Source: Streptomyces sp. ISL-66
GTDB taxonomy: Bacteria > Actinomycetota > Actinomycetes > Streptomycetales > Streptomycetaceae
Direction: 5' to 3'
NCBI RefSeq assembly: GCF_018614135.1
Contig: NZ_JAGGOW010000134.1
Location: 1 to 39,867, forward strand
DNA length: 39,867 nt
In this document: piece after piece, positions 33,379 to 39,867 of the stretch
Layout: each line of letters opens with the position of its first letter
Position numbering within the stretch: the first letter of the stretch is position 1
Made by a program: the position numbers and the translations under genes
Notes under the pieces: generated by a model
Told to the model about the DNA's origin: nothing
Seen by the model: the letters and a program-made list of their open reading frames with translations, nothing else
Databases searched by the model: none

Positions 33379-33404
33379 CCAGGAGCAGGTGGACCGCCTC
33401 CTGG
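33379..33404 (+). terminator. Weak hairpin after recQ
   Basis: CCAGGAG (33379-33385) and CTCCTGG (33398-33404) flank a 12-base loop, 16 bases after the recQ stop. It is the only hairpin seen before the dioxygenase gene; a 7-bp stem makes it tentative. Confidence 0.35.
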
Positions 33405-33516
33405 GCCGTCGTCTGCCGGGGCGTGTCGGTGCTGGTCGCGCCTCCCGCGCTGCGGCACGGTGGGCGCGGTCGGTGGCCGTCCGCCGCGACGGCCCAGGAG
33501 CACGCGAGGGGTTCGC

Positions 33517-34284
33517 ATGGCAGAGAACGGCATCTCCCGGACCAGCCGCCGCACGGTGCTGCTGGCCGCCGGATCGGCCGGGGTCGCCGCGCTGACGGCG
33601 GCCTGCGCGGGCACCGCCGGGACCCGGGGGGCGGCCGGGCAGCCCTCGGCCCCCGCGTCCCCGACCACGGCCATGAGCGCGACCACGACCACGACCGCGA
33701 CCACGACCGCGTCGGAGTCGGCGTCCTCGCCGTCCGGCGGGAACACCCCGGCCTGCGTGCTCACCGCGGAGTCGGGTGAGGGCCCCTACTACCTCGATCT
33801 GGACCGCGTCCGGTCGGACGTCAGGGAGGGCCGGGACGGCGTGCCGTTCCGCCTGGACCTGACGGTGGTCCGTGTGTCGGCCGGCTGCCGCCCGGTCGCG
33901 GGCGCGGCCGTCGACGTGTGGCACGCCGACGCCTCGGGCGTCTACTCCACCGGCAAGGACAGCTTCCTGCGCGGCACCCAGGTCACGGACGCCGCCGGTC
34001 GGTGCACGTTCCGCACGATCGTGCCCGGCTGGTACCGGGGACTGGCCCCGCACATCCACTTCAAGGTGCGCCCCGACCACCACACCGAGACGACCTCGCA
34101 GTTCTTCTTCCCCGAGGAACTCCTGGTGCGGGTGTACGCGCTCCAGCCGTACGCCCGCCGCCGGGCGCCGGAGCACCCCAACACCCGCGACAGCCGCTAC
34201 CAGGCCTCCGGCGCCGCCATGACCCTGGCCCCCGAGCCCGAAGCCGGCGGCTACCGGGCCGCGTACACGGTGGGCATCGCCTGA
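33517..34284 (+). CDS. Tat-exported lipoprotein intradiol ring-cleavage dioxygenase
   Basis: Fe(III) dioxygenase of the catechol/protocatechuate intradiol family, exported rather than cytosolic. ATG 33517 has GAGGGG upstream; 255 residues. The N terminus carries a twin-arginine motif SRRTVLL (10-16) and a lipobox LTAAC with Cys30. A Ser/Thr-rich linker (about 40-75), encoded in part by repeated GACCAC/GACCGC hexamers at 33681-33710, leads to the catalytic domain: EGPYYLD (Tyr91/92), VDVWHADASGVYS, then GWYRGLAPHIHF with Tyr163, His169 and His171 as likely iron ligands. Secreted members act on catechols, possibly lignin-derived; the substrate here is inference. katG lies convergent just downstream. 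Confidence 0.9.
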   Translation: MAENGISRTSRRTVLLAAGSAGVAALTAACAGTAGTRGAAGQPSAPASPTTAMSATTTTTATTTASESASSPSGGNTPACVLTAESGEGPYYLDLDRVRSDVREGRDGVPFRLDLTVVRVSAGCRPVAGAAVDVWHADASGVYSTGKDSFLRGTQVTDAAGRCTFRTIVPGWYRGLAPHIHFKVRPDHHTETTSQFFFPEELLVRVYALQPYARRRAPEHPNTRDSRYQASGAAMTLAPEPEAGGYRAAYTVGIA

Positions 34285-34285
34285 A

Positions 34286-34323
34286 GCCGGCCGCCGGCCG
34301 CCGGCTGGCGGCGGGCGGCCGGC
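34286..34323. terminator. Compound GC hairpin between dioxygenase and katG
   Basis: Outer arms GCCGGCCGCC (34286-34295) and GGCGGCCGGC (34314-34323) enclose an inner GCCGCC/GGCGGC stem with GGCT loop. It begins directly after the dioxygenase stop and can serve both convergent genes. Confidence 0.7.
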
Positions 34324-34337
34324 CGGGACGTCCGACG

Positions 34338-36530
34338 TCAGGCGAGGTCGAACCGGTCGAGGTTCATCACCTTGTCCCACGCGGCGACGAAATCACGCAC
34401 GAACTTCTCTCCCGCGTCCTTCGACGCGTAGACCTCCGCGATGGCCCGCAGCTGGGAGTGGGAACCGAAGACGAGGTCGACGGCGGTGGCCGTCCACTTG
34501 ACCTCGCCCGTAGTTACGTCCCGCCCTTCGAACACGTTCTCGGCGGAGGCCGACGCCTTCCATTCCGTACCCATGTCGAGCAGGTTGACGAAGAAGTCGT
34601 TGGTCAGCGTCTCGGGCCGGTCGGTGAAGACGCCGTGCGGGGACCGGCCGAAGCCGGTGTTCAGGGCCCGCATGCCACCCGTCAGCACGGTCATCTCGGG
34701 TGCGGTCAGGGTCAACAGGTTGGCGCGGTCCAGCAGGAGGGTTTCCGGCGACAGCTTCTCTCCCGTCCGGAGGTAGTTGCGGAACCCGTCCGCCCTGGGT
34801 TCGAGAACGGCGAAGGCCTCCACGTCGGTCTGCTCCTGCGAGGCGTCCGTGCGCCCTGGTGCGAACGGGACCGTGATGGCGTGCCCGGCGTCCTTCGCGG
34901 CCCGCTCGACGGCCGCGCACCCGCCCAGCACGATCAGGTCGGCGAGCGAGACCTTCGTCCCGCTTTCGCCCTGCGAGTCGTTGAAGTCCTGCCGGATCTC
35001 ATCGAGGGCCCGCAGCACCTCGGTCACCTCGGGCAGGTCGTTGACCTCCCAGTCCTTCTGCGGCGCGAGCCGGATCCGTGCCCCGTTGGCCCCGCCGCGC
35101 ATGTCGGTGCCCCGGAAGCTCGCCGCCGACGCCCATGCGGTGGTGACCAGCTGGGAGACGGTGAGTCCCGTCGCGAGGATGCGTCCCTTGAGGGCGGCGA
35201 TCTCCGCGGCCCCGACCAGCGCGTGATCGACTGCGGGGACCGGGTCCTGCCACAGCTGCGGAGCGGGGATCCACGGGCCGAGGTAGCGGGAAAGGGGTCC
35301 CATGTCGCGGTGCAGCAACTTGTACCAGGCCCTGGCGAACGCGTCCGCGAGCCGGTCCGGGTTCTCGTGGAAGCTCTTGGAGATCGGCCCGTAGACCGGA
35401 TCCAGTTTCATCGAGAGGTCCGTCGTCAGCATGATGGGCGCGTGCCGCTTCGACGGATCGTGGGCGTCGGGGACCGTGTCCCGCGCCGAGGGATCCGTGG
35501 GTGTCCACTGCTTGGCGCCGGCCGGGCTCGTCGTCAGCTCCCAGTCGTAGCGGAACAGGTTGTCCAGGTACCCGTTGTCCCACTTCGTCGGCTCCGAGGT
35601 CCACGCACCCTCGAGCCCGCTGGTGAGCGCGTCGCCGCCCGCGCCGCTGCCGTACGAATTCTTCCATCCGAGGGCCTGCTGCTCGATGGGGCAGCCCTCG
35701 GGTTCCGGACCGATGTACTCGGGGCCGACCGCGCCGTGGCACTTGCCGAACGTGTGGCCGCCGATGATCAGCGCGGCGGTTTCCTCGTCGTTCATCGCCA
35801 TGCGGCCGAACGTCTCGCGAATGTCCCGGGCGGCGGCGAGCGGATCCGGATTGCTGTTGGGCCCCTCCGGATTGACGTAGATCAGTCCCATCTGCACGGC
35901 ACCGAAGGGACCGGTGAGTTCCCTATCATCGCTGTAGCGCTCGTCTCCGAGCCAGGTGTCCTCCGGCCCCCAGAAGATCTCCTCCGGTTCCCAGATGTCC
36001 TCCCGCCCGAATCCGAACCCGAACGTCTTGAACCCCATCGATTCCATGGCGCAGTTGCCGGCGAATACCAGCAGGTCGGCCCATGAGATCTTCCGGCCGT
36101 ACTTCTGCTTGACCGGCCAGAGCAAACGGCGCGCCTTGTCGAGGCTCGCGTTGTCCGGCCAGCTGTTGAGGGGCGCGAAGCGCTGGGCGCCGGAGCCGCC
36201 CCCGCCGCGGCCGTCCGCGATGCGGTACGTGCCCGCGGCGTGCCAGCTCATCCGGATGAAGAGCGGCCCGTAGTGGCCGTAGTCGGCGGGCCACCACTCC
36301 TGCGAGGCGGTCATCACGTCGAAGACGTCCTGCTTCAGCGCGTCGACGTCCAGGGTCGCGAACTCTGCCGCGTAGTCGAAGTCCTCACCCATCGGATTGG
36401 ACCCGGGCGAATGCTGGTGGAGAACCTGGAGGTCCAGCTGGTTCGGCCACCAGTCCCGGTTCGCCTTGGGGCGGGTCACGGTGGGGGCCGGGGAGGGGAT
36501 TACCGGGTTCTCGCTTTCGCTGCCGGACAC
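34338..36530 (-). CDS. katG: Catalase-peroxidase KatG
   Basis: Bifunctional haem enzyme that removes hydrogen peroxide. GTG 36530 has AGAAGGG 6 bases upstream; 730 residues is full length with N- and C-terminal peroxidase domains. Distal residues are Arg93, Trp96 and His97 (IRMSWHAAG); proximal His259 is in GGHTFGK. The Met-Tyr-Trp crosslink needed for catalase activity is intact: Trp96, Tyr218 (YVNPEG) and Met244. These positions match M. tuberculosis KatG minus 11, including Ser304 (S315 equivalent) and Trp310. It is divergent from a Fur/PerR-type regulator across 348 bases rich in inverted and direct repeats, so peroxide-responsive repression is likely. Confidence 0.96.
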   Translation of the reverse strand: MSGSESENPVIPSPAPTVTRPKANRDWWPNQLDLQVLHQHSPGSNPMGEDFDYAAEFATLDVDALKQDVFDVMTASQEWWPADYGHYGPLFIRMSWHAAGTYRIADGRGGGGSGAQRFAPLNSWPDNASLDKARRLLWPVKQKYGRKISWADLLVFAGNCAMESMGFKTFGFGFGREDIWEPEEIFWGPEDTWLGDERYSDDRELTGPFGAVQMGLIYVNPEGPNSNPDPLAAARDIRETFGRMAMNDEETAALIIGGHTFGKCHGAVGPEYIGPEPEGCPIEQQALGWKNSYGSGAGGDALTSGLEGAWTSEPTKWDNGYLDNLFRYDWELTTSPAGAKQWTPTDPSARDTVPDAHDPSKRHAPIMLTTDLSMKLDPVYGPISKSFHENPDRLADAFARAWYKLLHRDMGPLSRYLGPWIPAPQLWQDPVPAVDHALVGAAEIAALKGRILATGLTVSQLVTTAWASAASFRGTDMRGGANGARIRLAPQKDWEVNDLPEVTEVLRALDEIRQDFNDSQGESGTKVSLADLIVLGGCAAVERAAKDAGHAITVPFAPGRTDASQEQTDVEAFAVLEPRADGFRNYLRTGEKLSPETLLLDRANLLTLTAPEMTVLTGGMRALNTGFGRSPHGVFTDRPETLTNDFFVNLLDMGTEWKASASAENVFEGRDVTTGEVKWTATAVDLVFGSHSQLRAIAEVYASKDAGEKFVRDFVAAWDKVMNLDRFDLA

Positions 36531-36587
36531 GTCAGCCCTTCTTCCTGTCTCGGTGTTTTCCTCTGCCGGCTGCGCTGCCCGCTCTTG

Positions 36588-36617
36588 ACGCCGTCCGCTC
36601 TCGAAACGCCGTCCGCT
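36588..36617. repeat. 12-bp direct repeat upstream of katG
   Basis: ACGCCGTCCGCT occurs at 36588-36599 and 36606-36617, 18 bases apart, which places the copies on nearly the same DNA face. The block lies about 60-90 bases upstream of the katG start. A role in activator or repressor binding is possible; nothing in the sequence proves it. Confidence 0.45.
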
Positions 36618-36671
36618 TTACGAGTCGAGCACGGCGACCCGCACCGCCGACGAGAACATATCCTCACGGAC

Positions 36672-36701
36672 GACGCCGATAATCGAGCGCGTATCGGCGT
36701 C
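36672..36701. promoter_or_regulatory. 10-bp-arm inverted repeat in the katG-furA intergenic region
   Basis: GACGCCGATA (36672-36681) and TATCGGCGTC (36692-36701) are exact complements around a 10-base spacer. It lies midway between the divergent genes. The motif ACGAGAACA also occurs twice nearby (36650-36658 and 36733-36741). Candidate operator or leader hairpin. Confidence 0.5.
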
Positions 36702-36814
36702 CGTATGGTCGCGCACCGCAGACCACACTGCTACGAGAACACGCAGGGCACCCCCGCCCAACAAACAGTCGAAGTCCAAAGGTGGCATCTTCCGATCATC
36801 GCGATCTCCTCTCG

Positions 36815-36830
36815 CCGATATGAGAATCGG
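36815..36830 (+). promoter_or_regulatory. Candidate Fur-type operator upstream of furA
   Basis: CCGAT-ATGAGA-ATCGG is an inverted repeat with TGAGAAT inside it, resembling half of known peroxide-sensing Fur sites in Streptomyces as I recall them. It ends 48 bases before the furA start, a suitable place for autoregulation. Binding is unproven. Confidence 0.4.
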
Positions 36831-36878
36831 AAGCGGAATTGACGACCGGCCCGGCACGCAATGGAGAGGCGAACCGAT

Positions 36879-37403
36879 ATGAACGACCTGTTGGAGCGGC
36901 TGAGAGAGCGCGGCTGGCGCATGACGTCCCAGCGGCGCGTCGTCGCGGAAGCCCTCGACGGCGAGCACGTGCACCTCACGGCCGACGAGGTGCACGCCCG
37001 CGCGGCACGGCGGCTGCCCGAGATCTCCCGGGCGACCGTCTACAACACCCTGGGCGAACTGGTCTCGCTCGGTGAGGTGGTGGAGGTCTCCGCCCAGGGC
37101 CGCGCGAAGCGCTACGACCCCAACGCGCACCATCCGCACCAGCACCTGGTGTGCTCCGGCTGCGGGATCATCCGCGACGTCCACCCGACCGGCGATCCCC
37201 TGGCCGGGCTTCCGGCGGAGGAGCGGTTCGGCTTCACCGTGTCCGAGGCCGAGGTCACCTACCGCGGGCTGTGTCCCGCCTGCGCACCCGGTCCGCCGCG
37301 AGAGGCGGGTACGGCGGGTACGGCGGGTGCCACGGATGCGACGCGTGCGGCGGACCGCCGAGCTCAGAGGCCCGCGACCTCGGAGCTCGCCGAAAGCTCG
37401 TAG
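36879..37403 (+). CDS. furA: Fur/PerR family metal-dependent regulator, FurA/CatR type
   Basis: Peroxide- or iron-sensing repressor, probably of katG and itself. ATG 36879 (174 residues) has GGAGAGG 9 bases upstream; the ATG at 36861 lacks a ribosome site. The DNA-binding helix is RATVYNTLGELVSLGEV (about 51-67). Structural zinc cysteines are C92-x2-C95 and C132-x2-C135. The regulatory metal site likely uses DPNAHHPHQH (Asp80, His84, His85, His87, His89) and GEHVH. A non-conserved tail from about 140 (AGTAGTAGATDATRAADRR) is encoded by 9-bp repeats and overlaps the convergent muiA-like gene by 40 bases. The katG gene is divergent rather than downstream, unlike the furA-katG operons I know from other actinomycetes. 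Confidence 0.88.
   Translation: MNDLLERLRERGWRMTSQRRVVAEALDGEHVHLTADEVHARAARRLPEISRATVYNTLGELVSLGEVVEVSAQGRAKRYDPNAHHPHQHLVCSGCGIIRDVHPTGDPLAGLPAEERFGFTVSEAEVTYRGLCPACAPGPPREAGTAGTAGATDATRAADRRAQRPATSELAESS
37304..37330. repeat. Three 9-bp tandem repeats at the furA 3' end
   Basis: GGCGGGTAC, GGCGGGTAC and GGCGGGTGC run in frame at 37304-37330 and encode Gly-Thr-Ala-type triplets in the disordered tail of the Fur protein. Slippage there has probably lengthened the tail into the convergent gene. Confidence 0.55.
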
Positions 37404-38926
37404 ACCAGCGTGACCGTACGGCGGCCGCCGGGCGGGAGGACCACGTCCCAGCGGGCGATGCCTTCGGCGTCGACCGCGTCGGGCATCGGGGAACAGGCGT
37501 CCTTCCGCAGCCGCACCTCCACCGCGGCGACCTCGGAGACCGGGATCCGCTCCCGCAGGACGACCACCCGATCGCCCCGTTCCCCGGGGGCGGAGAACCG
37601 GGACAGGTGCAGCCGGACCGTACGGGTGACCACGCTCCTGCGCATGATTCCGGCGGTGTCGCGGGATTCCTGGGCCTGCCGGACGACCCCGTGGTCGTCA
37701 CGGCTGCCGAACGCGAGCTCGACGAGGGCGCCGGGGGCGGTGAAGTCCAGCGTGCCGCGGCCGCTGAAACCGCTGCCGCGGACCAGGTCCACGGGCCCGG
37801 CGAGCAGCGCGTGGCCCGACGGGTTGTCGAACCGCACCACCTGGGTGACCAGCGGCGACACCTCGGGAGCGCAGGAGTACTCGCTCTGCGCCGCCGTGGT
37901 GAAGACGGACAGCGGCACCCGGTGGGCGCGGCCGTCCCCGGGCACGGAGACCGGCGCCGGGGAGCTCAGCACGCGCGCCTCGCCGCCGTCGTCCACTCCC
38001 GGCAGGCCGAGCACCGCAGCCGGCCCGAGGACCCCGATCTCCTCCTCGCGCAGCTCGACGTCGACCGTGCGGCGCTCCGCCGCGGAGCGGTCCACCAGCG
38101 TAAGCCGGTCCTCGCCCAGCCGCGGCGGATCGGTGGCCAGCGCCGAGCGGGCGGTCGACAAGGTCAGGCGTACGTCCGACCAGTCCTCGCCGGTGCGCTG
38201 CCAGAGCACCGCGTCGGTCTCCAGCGTCAGGGAGTCCCCGTCGAGCACGGCCCGGTAGGCCGGCCGCCACAGCGCACACGGGGTGAGGTGGCTCAGGCGC
38301 AGCTCGGCCGGACCGGCGACCGCGGCCTCCACGGTCAACTCGACGTGAGCGACCAGCTCGGCGGGCTCCTCCTCGGAGAGGTGCAGGGCCCGCTGGACTT
38401 CCCCGAGTTCGGCGGCGAGGGTGGTCAGCCGGGCCTCCGCGACGCGCAGTCGCTCCGCGTGCGCACCGCGTTCGTCGTCCACCCGGTCCAATTCACGGGC
38501 CCAGCGGGTCCGTTCGCTCTCCCCGGAACCGGCGCCCTCGCCGATGTCCCGCAGCAGATCGGCGGCGAGGCGGTCGAGCAGCCCGAGGCGGGCGTACAGC
38601 CGGTCGCGTCGCTGCCCGAGCGTCAGCCGCTCCTCTTCGAGGGCGTGTACGCGGTGGCGCAGGGCGGAGTCCTCGTCGGCGGACGGCAGCGGCCCGCGGG
38701 GCGTCCAGCCGCGGACGATCCGCACGTCGAGCACGGTCGACCGGAACTCGGCGGTCAGTTCGGCGTGGAGGGTCCGGTCGACGGCCAGCGCGCTGACCGG
38801 CCCGAGGCGCAGCCGCTGGACTCCGGCCCGCAGGCCGAGCACGGTGGTGCGCTCGACATGGGCGCGGTCCTCGAGGCACGTCACGGCGGTGACGGGGAGG
38901 GCGATCGGGTTCGGGGCCGTGGACAT
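37364..38926 (-). CDS. MuiA/DUF4139 family protein
   Basis: A 520-residue protein of the mucoidy-inhibitor MuiA family. The DUF4140 N-domain is recognisable (PVTAVTCLEDRAHVERTT..LRAGVQRLRLGPVSALAVDRTL, about 10-50). A coiled coil of about 85 residues follows (LRHRVHALEEERLTLGQRRDRL to LTTLAAELGEVQRALHL). The DUF4139 beta domain makes up the rest (HLTPCALWRPAYRAVLDGDSLTLETDAVLWQRTGEDWSDVRLTLSTA). No signal peptide or membrane helix is seen. The family's function is unknown. ATG 38926 lies 8 bases after the stop of a second, related gene, so the two are one operon. Its 3' end overlaps furA convergently by 40 bases. Confidence 0.85.
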   Translation of the reverse strand: MSTAPNPIALPVTAVTCLEDRAHVERTTVLGLRAGVQRLRLGPVSALAVDRTLHAELTAEFRSTVLDVRIVRGWTPRGPLPSADEDSALRHRVHALEEERLTLGQRRDRLYARLGLLDRLAADLLRDIGEGAGSGESERTRWARELDRVDDERGAHAERLRVAEARLTTLAAELGEVQRALHLSEEEPAELVAHVELTVEAAVAGPAELRLSHLTPCALWRPAYRAVLDGDSLTLETDAVLWQRTGEDWSDVRLTLSTARSALATDPPRLGEDRLTLVDRSAAERRTVDVELREEEIGVLGPAAVLGLPGVDDGGEARVLSSPAPVSVPGDGRAHRVPLSVFTTAAQSEYSCAPEVSPLVTQVVRFDNPSGHALLAGPVDLVRGSGFSGRGTLDFTAPGALVELAFGSRDDHGVVRQAQESRDTAGIMRRSVVTRTVRLHLSRFSAPGERGDRVVVLRERIPVSEVAAVEVRLRKDACSPMPDAVDAEGIARWDVVLPPGGRRTVTLVYELSASSEVAGL

Positions 38927-38934
38927 GGCGGGTG

Positions 38935-39867
38935 TCAGCTCCTGCGGTTGCCGCCGACCAGGGCCTTGCCGGTCGGGATGCGGATCTCGTAGCCACCGTC
39001 GAGGGCGGCGGTGGCGCCGGCGGGCAGGTCCAGCCGCCAGATGCGGGTGCCCGGGGCGTGGTGCTCGGGCCCCGCGTCGTTTTCGGTGCTCTCCCCGGTG
39101 CTCTCCGCAGTGCTCTTCGCGGGGCTTCCCTCCGGTGCCGTCCAGTCGGCCCGTTCCTCGATCCGGACGTCCGGATCGGAGGAGACGGGCACCCGCTCGC
39201 GGACCTCGATGGTGACGGGCCTCGCGAGCTGGTTGGCCAGCTCCACGTGGACGCGGTGGTCGAGCACGGTGGTGTTGCCGCGCAGGCCGGAGGTCGACTC
39301 GCGCAGGTTGGTACGGCGGGTGACGCGGATGCCCTCGGCGAGCCCGAGGCCGACCCGGCGGACACCGCCGGGGGCGAGCGTGGGCAGTGCGGCGGTCAGC
39401 AGGAACTCGTCGTCGACGACGACCTCCACCGGGCCGGCCAGCAGCGCCTGGTCGGTGGCGTTGGAGAGCACGAGCGTGGCGTACACGGTCTGCTCCACGG
39501 ACGGCACGCAGAGGTACTCGGTGCGCAGGCCGACCGGAACCTCGGCGACGGTGACGGTGTGCCAGGTGCCGTCGGACGGGACGTCCGCGCGGGCGGCGGC
39601 GTCGAAGCGGTGGTCGAAGGAACCCGCCGACTCGCGGGGCCGTACGGACTGCCCGGGCAGCGGCAGCGCGGCCACCGCCTCGGCGCGGCGGCGCTGCTCG
39701 GCCGCCACCGGGTCGAAGGGAGAGCCGGGGAACAGCCGGCCCCTGCGACCGCCCTGCTCGTCGGGGCCGCACAGGACGAGGGCGGCGTAGTCGAGCTCGG
39801 CGCCGCTCGGCTGCGGCGGCCCGGCAACCGGCGCCGGAGCGGGAGAGGCAGCGGCAGAGGGTGGCGG
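38935..39867 (-). CDS. Second DUF4139/MuiA-like protein, 5' end outside the window
   Basis: The frame is open to the right edge, so only about 310 C-terminal residues are seen. The segment resembles the DUF4139 domain of the neighbouring protein: FDAAARADVPSDGTWHTVTVAEVPVGLRTEYLCVPSVEQTVYATLVLSNATDQALLAGPVEVV parallels the SPLVTQVVRFDNPSGHALLAGPVDLV region next door. Both copies contain the ALLAGPV motif. The part nearest the window edge is Pro/Ala-rich and looks like a linker (PSAAASPAPAPVAGPPQP), followed by AELDYAALVLCG. A polar insert with SPAKSTAESTGESTEND lies near the C terminus. The paired arrangement suggests ancient duplication and perhaps a hetero-oligomer. Confidence 0.8.
   Translation of the reverse strand, partial: PPPSAAASPAPAPVAGPPQPSGAELDYAALVLCGPDEQGGRRGRLFPGSPFDPVAAEQRRRAEAVAALPLPGQSVRPRESAGSFDHRFDAAARADVPSDGTWHTVTVAEVPVGLRTEYLCVPSVEQTVYATLVLSNATDQALLAGPVEVVVDDEFLLTAALPTLAPGGVRRVGLGLAEGIRVTRRTNLRESTSGLRGNTTVLDHRVHVELANQLARPVTIEVRERVPVSSDPDVRIEERADWTAPEGSPAKSTAESTGESTENDAGPEHHAPGTRIWRLDLPAGATAALDGGYEIRIPTGKALVGGNRRS

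Noticed and set aside
31062..33764. 900-codon minus-strand frame opposite recQ
   Set aside because: It is a compositional shadow; recQ on the other strand has all helicase motifs and the zinc site.
36618..37184. Minus-strand frame (188 codons) across the katG-furA gap
   Set aside because: It runs antisense into furA and through the intergenic repeats. It has no ribosome site or motif.

Overview
The window is a piece of a high-GC actinomycete chromosome, almost certainly Streptomyces or a close relative such as Kitasatospora. Codons end almost always in G or C, GTG and TTG starts are common, and the gene content is typical: a DUF5999 microprotein, TetR/LysR regulators, Sec and Tat secreted hydrolases, a MurT/GatD pair and a Pls-type NRPS. 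All calls rest on reading the sequence by eye. No database search was run. I saw no tRNA, rRNA, CRISPR array, transposase or phage gene.

Left part (1-11.5 kb) looks like core-type chromosome. It holds the 3' end of ureD, a secreted tripeptidyl-aminopeptidase-like hydrolase, a PlsC-type acyltransferase, a CtaG-like membrane protein with a 52-residue membrane partner, a 6-phosphofructokinase with Gly104/Lys124, the gatD-murT lipid II amidation pair, peptide deformylase, and a TetR regulator divergent from an acyl-CoA dehydrogenase with operator-like palindromes between them. A DUF5999 gene is followed by a 30-codon ORF.

Middle part (11.5-25.4 kb) is rich in secreted and accessory functions. 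It has an NB-ARC/TPR STAND protein without a DNA-binding domain, a three-FN3 lipoprotein, a small membrane protein and a secreted beta-propeller-like protein. The 1168-residue secreted protein at 17028-20534 carries both an M4 (thermolysin-type) and an M28 (S. griseus aminopeptidase-type) catalytic domain, and a LysR gene is divergent from it. A TetR gene and a large secreted amidohydrolase/dipeptidase-like protein with a C-terminal F5/8 type C domain follow.

The most interesting locus is 24.7-31.2 kb. A Sfp-type phosphopantetheinyl transferase is divergent from a 1331-residue Pls/PosA-type NRPS (adenylation, thiolation, then three membrane/left-handed-helix modules), which is followed by a cytosolic M1 zinc aminopeptidase. 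The adenylation pocket reads DAESIGTVVK, close to the lysine code I remember. The three genes therefore look like a locus that makes an epsilon-poly-lysine-type homopolymer: carrier activation, synthesis, and a peptidase for degradation or self-protection.

Right part (31.2-39.9 kb) holds recQ, a Tat-exported lipoprotein intradiol dioxygenase, katG divergent from a Fur/PerR-type regulator across a repeat-rich intergenic region, and two tandem MuiA/DUF4139 proteins, the second cut by the window end. Strong GC hairpins sit between most convergent pairs.
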